From contig NZ_CP070619.1 in the NCBI RefSeq assembly GCF_017068395.1, positions 4,960,001 through 5,024,000 on the forward strand: a stretch of 64,000 nt of DNA. The letters are read 5' to 3'. A model generated the notes under the pieces. It worked only from the letters and a program-made list of their open reading frames with translations. It searched no databases and was not told the DNA's origin. The stretch is from Rhodococcus pseudokoreensis. Its GTDB lineage: Bacteria > Actinomycetota > Actinomycetes > Mycobacteriales > Mycobacteriaceae. This document shows positions 52,272 to 61,765 of the stretch, one piece after another. Positions within the stretch are counted from its first letter, which is position 1. Each line of letters opens with the position of its first letter. The position numbers and the translations under genes are program-made.

Positions 52272-53327
52272 ATGGAATCTGCAATCAGTGATCACCTAAA
52301 ATGCCCCCGCACGTTGACCCGACGTGTCCCGGATGGCTACCAGCCACCTTTTCCCATGTGGGTGGGACGTGCCGACGAAGAAGTGCAGCAGGTGGTGATG
52401 GGATACCTCGGTGTGCAGTTCCGCGGTGACGCGCAACGCCCGGCCGCGTTGCGCGCCATGCGCGACATGGTGGCCGGTTTCGATCTGCCCGACGGCCCGC
52501 TGCACTATGACCTGACCCATCACGTCGACAATCAGGGTCATGAGAATTTGATGATCGTGGGATACTGGAAAGATATTGCTGCCCATCACCGTTGGCTCCA
52601 GTTGCCGACGGTGGCCGACTGGTGGGCATCGGACGAACGGCTGTCGGAGGGGCTGGGGTACTTCCGTGAGATCGTGGCCCCGCGCGCCGAGCAGTTCGAA
52701 ACGCTGTACGCGTTCCAGGATGCCCTTCCGGGGGTCGGTGCCGTCATGGGCGGTATCAGTGGCGAGATCAACGAGCACGGCTATTGGGGCTCGATGCGCG
52801 AACGCTTCCCGATTTCCCAGACCGACTGGATGCAGCCGTCCGGTGAATTGCGCGTACTCAGCGGCGATCCCGCCGCAGGTGGCCGCGTGATCGTTCAGGG
52901 TCACGACAACATCGCACTGATCCGCTCCGGGCAGGACTGGGCCGACGCCGAAACGGCGGAACGCAACCTGTACCTCGACGAGATCCTGCCGACGCTGCAG
53001 GACGGCATGGACTTTCTGCGCGACAACGGACAATCGGTGGGCTGCTACAGCAACAGATTCGTTCGCAACATCGATCTGGACGGAAACTTTCTCGACCTGA
53101 GTTACAACATCGGCCACTGGGGTTCGCTGGACCAGCTCGAGCGCTGGGCGGAATCTCATCCCACGCACCTGCGAATCTTCACCACCTTCTTCCGCGTCGC
53201 CGCCAGCCTGTCGAAACTTCGCCTTTACCATGAAGTCTCGGTATTCGACGCGCGCGACCAGCGATACGAGTACATCAATTGCCATCCGCAGACCGGCATG
53301 CTGCGTGACGCGCAGCCGCCGCAGTAG
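52272..53327 (+). CDS. oxd: Aldoxime dehydratase (heme-containing)
   Basis: 351 residues. All functional positions of the Rhodococcus erythropolis enzyme are at the same numbers: heme-ligating H299 (ESHPTHLRIF), catalytic H320 (LRLYHEVSV), R178 (RERFP) and S219 (ALIRSGQDW). It dehydrates aldoximes to nitriles with ferrous heme and no redox change. ATG 52272 follows GGAGTC. Head of the operon for nitrile hydratase; its product is the substrate of the next enzymes. Confidence 0.96.
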   Translation: MESAISDHLKCPRTLTRRVPDGYQPPFPMWVGRADEEVQQVVMGYLGVQFRGDAQRPAALRAMRDMVAGFDLPDGPLHYDLTHHVDNQGHENLMIVGYWKDIAAHHRWLQLPTVADWWASDERLSEGLGYFREIVAPRAEQFETLYAFQDALPGVGAVMGGISGEINEHGYWGSMRERFPISQTDWMQPSGELRVLSGDPAAGGRVIVQGHDNIALIRSGQDWADAETAERNLYLDEILPTLQDGMDFLRDNGQSVGCYSNRFVRNIDLDGNFLDLSYNIGHWGSLDQLERWAESHPTHLRIFTTFFRVAASLSKLRLYHEVSVFDARDQRYEYINCHPQTGMLRDAQPPQ

Positions 53328-53367
53328 AGCTATTCGCAGTTTTCAGCCCCTACAGAGAAGGTGAAGA

Positions 53368-53991
53368 ATGTCGGTAACGATCGAACACACACCAGAGAAC
53401 GCGACTCCCGCACAGGCACCGGCCGCCGACCGCGCCTGGGCGCTGTTCCGGGCGCTGGACGGAAAGGGATTGGTTCCCGAGGGATACGTCGAAGGCTGGA
53501 AGAAGACCTTCGAAGAGGACTTCAGCCCCCACCGCGGCGCAGAACTGGTCGCCCGGGCATGGACCGACGACGAGTTCCGGCAACTTCTGCTCACCGACGG
53601 CACCGAAGCTGTCGGCAGGTACGGGTACCTGGGGCCGCAGGGTGAATACATCGTGGCGCTCGAGGACACGCCCACACTCAAGAACGTGATCGTGTGCTCG
53701 CTGTGCTCGTGCACCGCCTGGCCCATCCTGGGACTGCCGCCGACCTGGTACAAGAGCTTCGAGTACCGGGCCCGCGTGGTTCGGGAACCGCGGAAAGTGC
53801 TGTCCGAGATGGGCACCGACATTCCGGAGGGCGTCGAGATCCGGGTGTACGACACCACCGCGGAAACGCGCTACATCGTCCTGCCCCAACGGCCGGCAGG
53901 CACCGAAGGATGGAGCCGCGAGCAACTCCAGCAGATCGTCACCAAAGATTGCCTGATCGGGGTCGCGATCCCGCAGGTTCCGAGCGCCTGA
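53368..53991 (+). CDS. nthA: Nitrile hydratase alpha subunit, iron type
   Basis: 207 residues. Metal claw C110-S-L-C113-S114-C115 (VIVCSLCSCTAWP): serine after the first cysteine marks the non-corrin Fe(III) form rather than the cobalt form, which has threonine. C113 and C115 positions are those oxidised to sulfinic and sulfenic acid in known enzymes. It hydrates nitriles to amides. GAAGGTGAAG ribosome site before ATG. The usual order alpha-beta-activator is kept. Confidence 0.96.
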   Translation: MSVTIEHTPENATPAQAPAADRAWALFRALDGKGLVPEGYVEGWKKTFEEDFSPHRGAELVARAWTDDEFRQLLLTDGTEAVGRYGYLGPQGEYIVALEDTPTLKNVIVCSLCSCTAWPILGLPPTWYKSFEYRARVVREPRKVLSEMGTDIPEGVEIRVYDTTAETRYIVLPQRPAGTEGWSREQLQQIVTKDCLIGVAIPQVPSA

Positions 53992-54016
53992 GCAACCGAA
54001 GAGAAGGAACAGATCC

Positions 54017-54658
54017 ATGGATGGAGTACACGATCTCGCCGGTGTCCAGGGGTTCGGTAAGGTCCCGCACACCGTCGACGCCGACATCGGCGGACCCTTT
54101 CACGCGGAGTGGGAGCACCTTCCCTACAGTCTGCTGTTCCTCGGCGCCGCAGACCTGGGGGCGTTCAGTGTCGACGAAGTCCGGCACGTCGTCGAACGAA
54201 TGGAACCACGCCACTACATGATGACGCCGTACTACGAGCGGTACGTCATCGGAGTCGCAACCCTGATGGTGGAGAAGGGAATCCTGACCCACGACGAACT
54301 GGAGGCCCTCGCCGGCGGCCCGTTCCCGCTGTCCCTTCCTGCCGAGTCGGAAGGCAGGCCGGCGCGGACGGAGGACATCACCTTCGAGGTGGGTGAGCGC
54401 GTTCGGGTCCGCGACGAGCACGTGCCCGGGCACATCCGGATGCCGGCATACTGCCGCGGCCGGGTCGGAACGATCACCCACCGTACCACCGAGAATTGGC
54501 CGTTCCCCGACGCGATAGGCCACGGGCGCGACGACGCCGGTGCGGAACCCACCTATCACGTCCAGTTCGCGGCGGAAGACCTCTTCGGCGAGAACACCGA
54601 CGCCGGCAGTGTCGTGGTCGACCTCTTCGAGGGATACCTCGAAAAGGTAGCCGCCTGA
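54017..54658 (+). CDS. nthB: Nitrile hydratase beta subunit
   Basis: 213 residues. MDGVHDLAGVQGFG at the N-terminus is the hallmark of Fe-type beta subunits, followed by the N-terminal helical domain (HAEWEHLPYSLLFLGAADLG) and the C-terminal beta-barrel with VRVRDEHVPGHIRMPAYCRG. Conserved arginines in MEPRHYM and CRGRVGTI contact the alpha metal claw. Forms the alpha-beta (alpha2-beta2) enzyme with nthA, 25 bases upstream. Confidence 0.96.
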   Translation: MDGVHDLAGVQGFGKVPHTVDADIGGPFHAEWEHLPYSLLFLGAADLGAFSVDEVRHVVERMEPRHYMMTPYYERYVIGVATLMVEKGILTHDELEALAGGPFPLSLPAESEGRPARTEDITFEVGERVRVRDEHVPGHIRMPAYCRGRVGTITHRTTENWPFPDAIGHGRDDAGAEPTYHVQFAAEDLFGENTDAGSVVVDLFEGYLEKVAA

Positions 54659-54679
54659 GCGCATCCGACACGATGAACA

Positions 54680-54732
54680 CAGACCGGCGGTGGAAACCCT
54701 GCCCGGAAATCCGTGCCTCCGCCGCCGGTCTG
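54680..54732 (+). promoter_or_regulatory. Intra-operon stem-loop between nthB and the activator gene
   Basis: CAGACCGGCGG (54680-54690) pairs exactly with CCGCCGGTCTG (54722-54732) around a 31-base loop. No T run follows. Such a stem could reduce read-through or protect the upstream message, giving more hydratase than activator. Confidence 0.5.
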
Positions 54733-54771
54733 TCGTCGAGTACAACAAGGTTCTCCGGAAGGAACTGACCA

Positions 54772-55998
54772 ATGAATGACACGCGCCTCCCCGTCACCGT
54801 GCTGTCGGGATTCCTCGGTGCAGGAAAGACGACACTCCTGAACCAGATCCTGCGCAACCGTGAAGGCCGGCGTGTTGCGGTGATCGTCAACGACATGAGC
54901 GAGATCAACATCGACAGTGCCGAGGTCGAACGAGAGATCTCGCTGAGCCGATCGCAGGAAAAGCTCGTCGAGATGACCAACGGGTGCATCTGCTGCACGT
55001 TGCGGGAGGATCTTCTCGACGAGATCAGAACCCTGGCCGCCGACGGACGGTTCGACTACCTCCTGATCGAATCGTCCGGCATCTCCGAGCCCCTGCCCGT
55101 CGCCGAAACATTCACCTTCATCGACACCGACGGGCATGCGCTGGCCGACATCGCGCGATTGGACACCATGGTGACCGTCGTCGACGGTCACAGTTTCCTC
55201 CGGGACTACCGGTCCGGCGGCCCCGTCGAGGCCGACGCTCCCGACGACGAACGCGACATCTCCGATCTTCTGGTCGATCAGATCGAATTCGCCGACGTGG
55301 TCCTGATCAGCAAGGCCGACCTCATCTCCGCCGAGCACCTCGCCGAACTGACCGCGCTGATTCGATCGCTGAACAAGACCGCGGACATCCACGCGATATC
55401 TCACGGCCACGTCCCACTCGACGCCATCATGGATACCGGCCTGTTCTCCTTCGACAGGGCAGCCCAGGCACCCGGCTGGCTGCAGGAACTCCAGGGCGAG
55501 CACACCCCCGAGACCGAGGAGTACGGAATCGGTTCGGTCGTCTACCGCGAACGCGCCCCCTTCCACCCGGGGCGGCTACACCAGTTCCTCACCGGCGAAT
55601 GGACGAACGGCAGACTTCTCCGCGCCAAGGGGTACTTCTGGAACGCCGGCCGGTTCACCGAGATCGGCAGCATCTCCCAAGCCGGTCACGTGATCCGGCA
55701 CCGGTACGTCGGACGGTGGTGGAAGTTCCTCCCGGACAACTACTGGCCGGAAGACGATTATCGCCGCCAGGGAATCCTCGACAAATGGGAAGAACCGGTC
55801 GGTGACTGCCGACAGGAACTCGTCTTCATCGGCCAGGGCATCGACGCCGACGTACTTCGGCATCAGCTCGACATCTGTCTCCTCACCACCGCGGAAATCG
55901 AGTCCGGCCCCGACACGTGGTCGGGGTGGCCCGACCCCCTCGGCGCCGGTCACTCCGATCACGTGACCAGCCAGGTAGCTCAGACAAGCACCCTCTGA
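54772..55998 (+). CDS. Nitrile hydratase activator, CobW/P47K-type GTPase
   Basis: 408 residues of the G3E family. Walker A GFLGAGKT (13-20), the metal-binding CxCC motif C72-I-C-C75 (NGCICCTL), and ESSGISEP; C-terminal CobW_C domain. It is required for iron insertion into, or maturation of, iron-type nitrile hydratase. Homologue of the P47K/nha3 activator of Rhodococcus. ATG with AAGGAAC upstream. Confidence 0.94.
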   Translation: MNDTRLPVTVLSGFLGAGKTTLLNQILRNREGRRVAVIVNDMSEINIDSAEVEREISLSRSQEKLVEMTNGCICCTLREDLLDEIRTLAADGRFDYLLIESSGISEPLPVAETFTFIDTDGHALADIARLDTMVTVVDGHSFLRDYRSGGPVEADAPDDERDISDLLVDQIEFADVVLISKADLISAEHLAELTALIRSLNKTADIHAISHGHVPLDAIMDTGLFSFDRAAQAPGWLQELQGEHTPETEEYGIGSVVYRERAPFHPGRLHQFLTGEWTNGRLLRAKGYFWNAGRFTEIGSISQAGHVIRHRYVGRWWKFLPDNYWPEDDYRRQGILDKWEEPVGDCRQELVFIGQGIDADVLRHQLDICLLTTAEIESGPDTWSGWPDPLGAGHSDHVTSQVAQTSTL

Positions 55999-56191
55999 TC
56001 CCGCGTGCCGGGGTCGAGTCGGCACGCTGTCGCCAGCGGCACTGGTCAACTCTGCCCAATGTGAGTTCTGGTTTGGGCAAACTTTGCCAATGTCCGAACG
56101 TGCTCGTCCTCATAGCGTGGGCTGCGTTGGAGTTCCGATCGCCAAAAGCTGATCTCGACTACCCCGCAAGCCACGTATAGAGGAGATGTCA

Positions 56192-57301
56192 ATGCCCGAA
56201 GCAATCGAGGTCCGCAAGGTTCCCCTGCACAGCGTGTCCGACGCCGGCGAGCTGGCGAAGCTCATCGACGACGGTGTGCTCGAAGCGGACCGCGTCATCG
56301 CAGTCATCGGCAAGACCGAGGGCAACGGCGGCGTCAACGACTACACGCGCATCATCGCGGATCGGGCTTTCCGTGAGGTCCTCTCTGCCAAGGGCAGCCG
56401 AAGCGCGGACGAGGTGGCCGGGGTGCCCATCGTCTGGTCCGGCGGTACCGACGGTGTGATCAGCCCGCACGCAACGATCTTCGCAACTGTGCCCGCGGAG
56501 AAGGCGGTGAAGACCGACGAGCCGCGACTGACCGTCGGTGTCGCGATGAGTGAGCAGCTTCTCCCCGAAGACATCGGTCGCACGGCGATGATCACCAAGG
56601 TGGCAGCGGCGGTGAAGATGGCGATGGACAACGCCGGCATCACCGACCCCGCCGACGTGCACTACGTGCAGACGAAGACGCCGTTGCTGACGATCCACAC
56701 CATCCGGGACGCCAAGAGCCGCGGCGAGACGGTGTGGACCGAGCAGACGCACGAGTCGATGGACCTGTCGAACGGTGGTACGGCACTGGGGATTGCCGTC
56801 GCCCTCGGCGAGATCGAGATGCCCGGCGATGACGATGTCATGCACAGCCGGGACCTCTACTCGTCGGTCGCATCCTGCTCCTCGGGTGTCGAGTTGGACC
56901 GGGCTCAGATCGTGGTGGTGGGCAACGCACGCGGTGTCGGCGGCCGCTACCGGATCGGGCACAGCGTGATGACGGATCCGCTCGATCAGGACGGCATCTG
57001 GTCGGCGATCCGGGATGCGGGACTCGAACTGCCCGAGCGGCCCCACACGAGCGACCTGGACGGCCGGCTCGTCAATGTCTTCCTCAAGTGTGAGGCGAGT
57101 CAGGACGGGACGGTGCGCGGCCGCCGCAACGCGATGCTCGACGACTCGGACGTGCACTGGCACCGCCAGATCAAGTCGTGCGTAGGCGGTGTCGCGGCGT
57201 CGGTCACCGGTGACCCGGCGGTGTTCGTGTCCGTGTCGGCCGCGCACCAGGGCCCGGAGGGTGGCGGCCCCGTCGCCGCCATCGTCGACCTCGGTCAATA
57301 G
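56192..57301 (+). CDS. Ring-opening amidohydrolase (cyanuric acid hydrolase / barbiturase family)
   Basis: 369 residues with three repeats of the family's unit, whose barrel has three Ser-Lys active-site pairs. [16 protein letters not shown] opens the first; [12 protein letters not shown] carries a serine, [10 protein letters not shown] a lysine, [20 protein letters not shown] another serine, and a final [14 protein letters not shown] loop. It opens a cyclic imide or triazine ring by hydrolysing an amide; either barbiturate or cyanurate would fit. AGGAG lies six bases before ATG 56192 (a second ATG at 56186 is too close to that site). Starts a separate operon. Confidence 0.9.
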   Translation: MPEAIEVRKVPLHSVSDAGELAKLIDDGVLEADRVIAVIGKTEGNGGVNDYTRIIADRAFREVLSAKGSRSADEVAGVPIVWSGGTDGVISPHATIFATVPAEKAVKTDEPRLTVGVAMSEQLLPEDIGRTAMITKVAAAVKMAMDNAGITDPADVHYVQTKTPLLTIHTIRDAKSRGETVWTEQTHESMDLSNGGTALGIAVALGEIEMPGDDDVMHSRDLYSSVASCSSGVELDRAQIVVVGNARGVGGRYRIGHSVMTDPLDQDGIWSAIRDAGLELPERPHTSDLDGRLVNVFLKCEASQDGTVRGRRNAMLDDSDVHWHRQIKSCVGGVAASVTGDPAVFVSVSAAHQGPEGGGPVAAIVDLGQ

Positions 57302-57400
57302 TTCCTGGTCGCACCGTGAACGAGGGTGCGTGGCCGCCACCGGGCGCTGCGCACCCTCGATCGCCGGCAATCGCATCCGAAACCGTGGAGAGGTTCACAA

Positions 57401-58906
57401 GTGTCACACGTCATCGATCCCGTCGACGCAGGTGATTCGCCCCTGACTGACGTCGAACCTTTGGGCGGGCCAGGAGGATACGAAGATCTCGTCATGTGTG
57501 ACGCGCTCACGCTCAGCGGTTTGATCAAGACCCGCGAGGTGTCGTGCGTCGACGTCATGACCGCCTATCTCGACCACATCGAACGGCACAATCGCAGTGT
57601 CAACGCCATCGTTGCCCTGCGGGACCGGGACGAGTTGCTGGCCGAAGCGCGCGAGCGGGACCATCAGCTTGCCGACGGGCACTACCTCGGCTGGATGCAC
57701 GGGTTCCCGCACGCCGTCAAGGATCTCTCCGCGGCCAAGGGGCTTCCGTTCACCTCCGGATCACCCATCTTCGCCGACCGGATCGCCGACGCGGACGACC
57801 TGTTCGTCGCGCGGATCAAGGCAGCGGGTGCCATTGTCATCGGCAAGACGAACACGCCCGAATTCGGACTCGGATCCCAGACGTACAACCCGGTGTACGG
57901 CACGACGGCGACACCGTACGACACATCACGCACCGCAGGTGGAAGCAGTGGCGGCGCCGCCGCGGCCCTGGCACTGCGGATGGTCCCGGTTGCCGACGGC
58001 AGCGACTACATGGGGTCACTGCGAAATCCACCAGCCTTCAACAACGTTGTGGGATTTCGCCCGTCCTGGGGACGCATCCCGGAGGCAGGCTTCATCGCTC
58101 AGGGCGCGGTGGTCGGCCCGATCGGACGGTCGGTGGCCGATGTGGCGCAGCTCTTGTCGACGATGGCCGGGCCCGACGCCGGCGCCCCGCTCGGCATCGA
58201 CGAGGACCCCGAGGTATTCACACGGAACCTCGAGCGGGACTTCCACGGAACGCGGATCGCGTGGGTGGGTGACTGGGACGGGTACCTGGCGACGGAACCC
58301 GGAGTTCTCGAGCTGTGCGAGTCCTCGTTCGACGCATTCCGGAACATCGGCTGCCGCATCGAGGCGGCGCTCCCCGACTACAAGCCCGAAGACATCTGGC
58401 AGCTGTTCCTGAGATGGCGCTGGTGGGCACAGCTCGGCTTGGTCGACCTCTACGACGACCCACAGACACGCGAGCAGATGAAGCCCGAATTCGTGTGGGA
58501 GATGGAGCACGGAATCGCACTGTCCGCGCTCGACGTCACGAAGGCTGCGGCGGCCCGCAACGACTGGCAGGCTGCCCTCACGAAGATGTTCGAAACGTAT
58601 GACTACATCCTCGCGCCCAGCGCTCAGGTGTTCCCGTTCGACAAGTCCACACACTGGCCCACCGAGATCGACGGCCGGCCCATGGATACCTATCACCGGT
58701 GGATGGAGACCGTCGCACCGTGGACGATGACGAGCCTCCCGGTCGCCGCGATGCCGGTCGGTTTCGACGACCGGGGGCTCCCGATGGGAATTCAGATAAT
58801 CGGACGACACGGCGCCGACCGAGCCGTCCTCCAACTCGCCCACGCGTACGAGCAGAAGACGAAGTGGACGCAGCGCGTGCTTCCGCCGGCACTCCTCCCG
58901 AGCTGA
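57401..58906 (+). CDS. Amidase (amidase-signature family), probably acting after ring opening
   Basis: 501 residues from GTG 57401 (GGAGAGG seven bases upstream). Catalytic triad visible: K107 in AVKDLSAAKG, S182 in RTAGGSSGGAAA, nucleophile S206 in SDYMGSLRNP. The local sequence GSDYMGSLRNP differs from the usual DxGGSIR type, marking a distinct amidase subgroup. Placed just after the ring-opening enzyme, it could cleave its linear ureide or biuret product, for example as ureidomalonase or a carboxybiuret hydrolase; not proven. Confidence 0.9.
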   Translation: MSHVIDPVDAGDSPLTDVEPLGGPGGYEDLVMCDALTLSGLIKTREVSCVDVMTAYLDHIERHNRSVNAIVALRDRDELLAEARERDHQLADGHYLGWMHGFPHAVKDLSAAKGLPFTSGSPIFADRIADADDLFVARIKAAGAIVIGKTNTPEFGLGSQTYNPVYGTTATPYDTSRTAGGSSGGAAAALALRMVPVADGSDYMGSLRNPPAFNNVVGFRPSWGRIPEAGFIAQGAVVGPIGRSVADVAQLLSTMAGPDAGAPLGIDEDPEVFTRNLERDFHGTRIAWVGDWDGYLATEPGVLELCESSFDAFRNIGCRIEAALPDYKPEDIWQLFLRWRWWAQLGLVDLYDDPQTREQMKPEFVWEMEHGIALSALDVTKAAAARNDWQAALTKMFETYDYILAPSAQVFPFDKSTHWPTEIDGRPMDTYHRWMETVAPWTMTSLPVAAMPVGFDDRGLPMGIQIIGRHGADRAVLQLAHAYEQKTKWTQRVLPPALLPS

Positions 58907-58913
58907 GCTGCAC

Positions 58914-60608
58914 GTGGACGCGGTCGATCTGCCGTCACCTGCCGGTTACGCGTTGACGATTCGGGAGGCGCTGACTCTCCCCAGCTTGGCCGGCTCCACG
59001 CTCCTCGCGGGGGCGGGCGGACTGGACCAGACCGTTCTGCGAGTCAACGTCATCGAGGTACCGGACATCCTGCCGTGGGTGAAACCCAACGAACTGTTGA
59101 TCACCACGGGGTTCCCTCTGCGACATGCAGATTCGGGTGAGCCGTTCGACCCCCGCGCGCTGGTCGAACTCGTCGAGGGCCTCGCCCGGTGCGGCGCGGC
59201 CGCACTCGGTGTCAAGGAGGGCCGGTACCTCGGCGATCTCCCTGCCGCGATGCTCGAGGCATCGGACCGTCTCGACATTCCGCTGTTTCTCATTCCGCAC
59301 GACATCGGTTTCGACGAGGTGATGTCGGAGGTGTTCACACACCTCGTCGATCGGCAGGCGTTCGCCCTCGACGTCGCCGATCGCATGCACCGTGCCTTGA
59401 CGAAGATCGTCCTCGAAGGTGGCGACCTGCCGCAGATCGCGGACGAGGTCGCCGCGCTGTTCGACGCTTCGGTGCTGATCTGCACACCGGACGGGCGGGT
59501 CAACGCGACAGCGGGTTCGCCGGCCAATCTGCAGGCGTTGGAAGACTTGCCGCTGTTCGACCCGTCCGGCCGGCTTCGCACCGAGCGCCTGCACCACGGC
59601 CTGCAGCCGGCGCCGGGCACGGATGCCGGCCAGATCGCCGTTGCCCGGGTTCATGCCGGCGGGACCGACCACGGCGTCATCCTCGCCTTCGTGGGAGACG
59701 GCGCATTGGGTCCCGTCACCGTGCAGGCGCTGGAGCGAGCCGCAACCGTGGTCGCGCTGGCGGTGACCAAGCAACTCGCCGTGTCGGCGGTCGAATCAAA
59801 GTTTCACGGCGACTTCCTGCGCGACGTACTCAACGGGAATGCCGGTACGGTTGAACAGATTACGGAGCACTGCGCGCAGCTCGAATGGGACGTGAACCGC
59901 GCCATGGTGGTCGTCGTTGCGGAGCTCGACCCGGACCCCGCTCGCTCGGCCGCCGGCCCTGCGCGACGGCTGCCGGTTCCCGGACGTATGCCGCAACAGA
60001 GACTGACCGCTGCCTGGAAACAAGTGGTCCGGCGCAGGGACCGGTACGCACCGGTGGTCGGGTTCAGCCATGAGGTGGTGGTGCTGATGCCGGTCGGTGA
60101 CGAGAACTCGAGAATTGTTGTCGACGATCTGATTGCGGCCGTCACCGGTGACCGGGGAGGCGGCAGGCATTCGTTCTGCACCGGCGTGAGCCGGGTCATC
60201 GGCTCGGCTGCCGACCTTCCGCAGGCGTACGACCAGGCACGTAGGGCAGTGGCGGTGGGGCGGCGCATGCGCGGGCACGGTTCTGTCGCACACTTCGACA
60301 GCCTGGGCGTCCACAGACTGCTCTCCCTGGTCGACGACAGCGCCGAACTCCGATCGTTCGCCACCGAGATCCTCGGTTCGCTGGCGGGCGACGCGGACGA
60401 GGCGATCGACCTCCGCCAGACGATGCAGGCACTCCTGGACACCAACTGCAACGTGGCTGAGACTGCACGCGTACTGCATTTCCACTACAACACGCTGCGT
60501 TACCGGATCGGCAAGTTGGAGAGCATCGTCGGCCCGTTCACGACGGATCCCATTCTGCGCCTGGATGTCGCGCTCGCACTGAGGGTAGTGGAGATGGAGG
60601 GTCTGTGA
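58914..60608 (+). CDS. PucR-family regulator
   Basis: 564 residues. N-terminal PucR domain (REALTLPSLAGSTLLAGAGG and LITTGFPLRH, about 15-140), a GGDEF-like middle part (about 300-420), and a C-terminal HTH_30 DNA-binding domain (LLDTNCNVAETARVLHFHYNTLRYRIGKLE). PucR-type proteins control purine and related nitrogen catabolism. Starts seven bases after the amidase stop on the same strand, so it is co-transcribed and probably controls the operon. GTG 58914 is chosen for its fit to the domain start. Confidence 0.9.
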   Translation: MDAVDLPSPAGYALTIREALTLPSLAGSTLLAGAGGLDQTVLRVNVIEVPDILPWVKPNELLITTGFPLRHADSGEPFDPRALVELVEGLARCGAAALGVKEGRYLGDLPAAMLEASDRLDIPLFLIPHDIGFDEVMSEVFTHLVDRQAFALDVADRMHRALTKIVLEGGDLPQIADEVAALFDASVLICTPDGRVNATAGSPANLQALEDLPLFDPSGRLRTERLHHGLQPAPGTDAGQIAVARVHAGGTDHGVILAFVGDGALGPVTVQALERAATVVALAVTKQLAVSAVESKFHGDFLRDVLNGNAGTVEQITEHCAQLEWDVNRAMVVVVAELDPDPARSAAGPARRLPVPGRMPQQRLTAAWKQVVRRRDRYAPVVGFSHEVVVLMPVGDENSRIVVDDLIAAVTGDRGGGRHSFCTGVSRVIGSAADLPQAYDQARRAVAVGRRMRGHGSVAHFDSLGVHRLLSLVDDSAELRSFATEILGSLAGDADEAIDLRQTMQALLDTNCNVAETARVLHFHYNTLRYRIGKLESIVGPFTTDPILRLDVALALRVVEMEGL

Positions 60609-60665
60609 CCGATCCGCACGATATGAACTCGTCCCCACCGTCCACCGCTCTGTGATAGGACAGCA

Positions 60666-60938
60666 ATGAACGCTCTGCTCTACCCCGGCATTGTGCTTCT
60701 GATTGTCTCCAACGTACTGATCCCCCCGTCCCTTCTGCGATTCCACACGGGAACCAGTCAGCTTCTGAGCTGGAATGTCACCCTGTCATTGACGGGTGCG
60801 GCGACGATGCTGGCGTGCGCGCTGACTTCCACGGATGCATCGATGGGACAGCGTTGGGCCACAGCGCTTGCCGGGCTTCTGTGCGGTAGCGTCTTGGCTG
60901 TGACAATCGCCGTGGTGCTGAGGCCTCGATCCACCTGA
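60666..60938 (+). CDS. Small membrane protein, three segments
   Basis: 90 residues with three hydrophobic stretches (YPGIVLLIVSNVLIPPSLL, LSLTGAATMLACALTS, and LAGLLCGSVLAVTIAVVL). ATG 60666 with a short ribosome site GGACAG. It lies at the end of the ring-opening operon (58 bases after pucR); transport or anchoring is possible, but there is no family match that I recognise. Confidence 0.7.
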   Translation: MNALLYPGIVLLIVSNVLIPPSLLRFHTGTSQLLSWNVTLSLTGAATMLACALTSTDASMGQRWATALAGLLCGSVLAVTIAVVLRPRST

Positions 60939-60954
60939 TCGGTCCGCGGCTCCG

Positions 60955-61671
60955 CTATTCGGCGCGTTCCGCGACGAGTGCGGCGAGGCCGTCGAAGATC
61001 CGGGACAGGCCGAATTCGAGCGCATCGTCCTGCCTGGAAGACGAACTCGCCGACGCGAAGGCCGCCGCCGCCTCGGGATAGCGTTCGGCGTTGTCGGTGA
61101 GGATTCCCGTCATGATCGCGCTCAGGGCCTTCTCGGGTGTGTCGGTTTCGGCGCCGGGGGCCGTCGACTGCTGAGCGAGGCTGCGGACGTGGCCGGTGAT
61201 CAGGACGACCGAATCCAGTCGTTCCCCGCCGGTGAGTCCGGTGCCGCTCAGCGCCGAGAGGCCGATTTCGAGCCAGCCCAGTTCGTTCGGTCCCATCACA
61301 CGCGGGCCGACGGCGACGTCCACGACCCACGGATGCCGTCGCAGACCCGCCCACATGCGCAGTGCCCACTCGTGGAGCGCTGCGCGCCAGCCGCCGTCGA
61401 TCTCGGACAGGTCGGGTGCGGGTCCGAGAGCGGCATCGAGCATGAGCGCGGTCAGCTCGGCCTTCCCGGGGGTGTAGCGGTAGAGGGACATCTTGGTGAA
61501 CCCGAGGTCCTCCGCGAGGCGCTGCATCGACAGCGTGGCGAGGCCCTCCGCATCGGCCATGGAGATGGCGGTGGCGACGATCTGCTCGAGGCTCAGCGCC
61601 GGCTTCGGACCGCGCTTCGGTCTGTCCGGAGATCCCCAGAGCAGCTCGGCGGTACGGGGCTGGGTGACCAT
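60955..61671 (-). CDS. TetR-family regulator
   Basis: 238 residues from ATG 61671 (GGAGCG ribosome site). N-terminal HTH: LSLEQIVATAISMADAEGLATLSMQRLAEDLGFTKMSLYRY, the TetR pattern, and a C-terminal TetR_C-type ligand domain (AALHEWALRMWAGLRRHPWV). A longer in-frame start at 61854 adds a leader outside the family and is rejected. Divergent from the FAD monooxygenase 94 bases away, which it probably represses in the absence of a phenolic or drug-like ligand. Confidence 0.9.
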   Translation of the reverse strand: MVTQPRTAELLWGSPDRPKRGPKPALSLEQIVATAISMADAEGLATLSMQRLAEDLGFTKMSLYRYTPGKAELTALMLDAALGPAPDLSEIDGGWRAALHEWALRMWAGLRRHPWVVDVAVGPRVMGPNELGWLEIGLSALSGTGLTGGERLDSVVLITGHVRSLAQQSTAPGAETDTPEKALSAIMTGILTDNAERYPEAAAAFASASSSSRQDDALEFGLSRIFDGLAALVAERAE

Positions 61672-61724
61672 CTTTGCGCTCCTCCGGCCGACTCTTGATC
61701 CGGAATAGTGTCTACCATACACTG

Positions 61725-61747
61725 AATTGTGTCCGTCAGACACAATT
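61725..61747. promoter_or_regulatory. Operator of the TetR regulator
   Basis: AATTGTGTC-CGTCA-GACACAATT, a perfect 9-5-9 dyad in the divergent gap between the TetR gene and the FAD monooxygenase. A second shorter dyad, AGTGT-CTACCAT-ACACT (61708-61724), adjoins it. Confidence 0.85.
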
Positions 61748-61765
61748 AATTCTCGGAGGAGTTCC

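Noticed and set aside
56076..56088. GGCAAA-C-TTTGCC as operator of the ring-opening operon
   Set aside because: Perfect but only 13 bp with a one-base centre; kept as a side note only because it could arise by chance.
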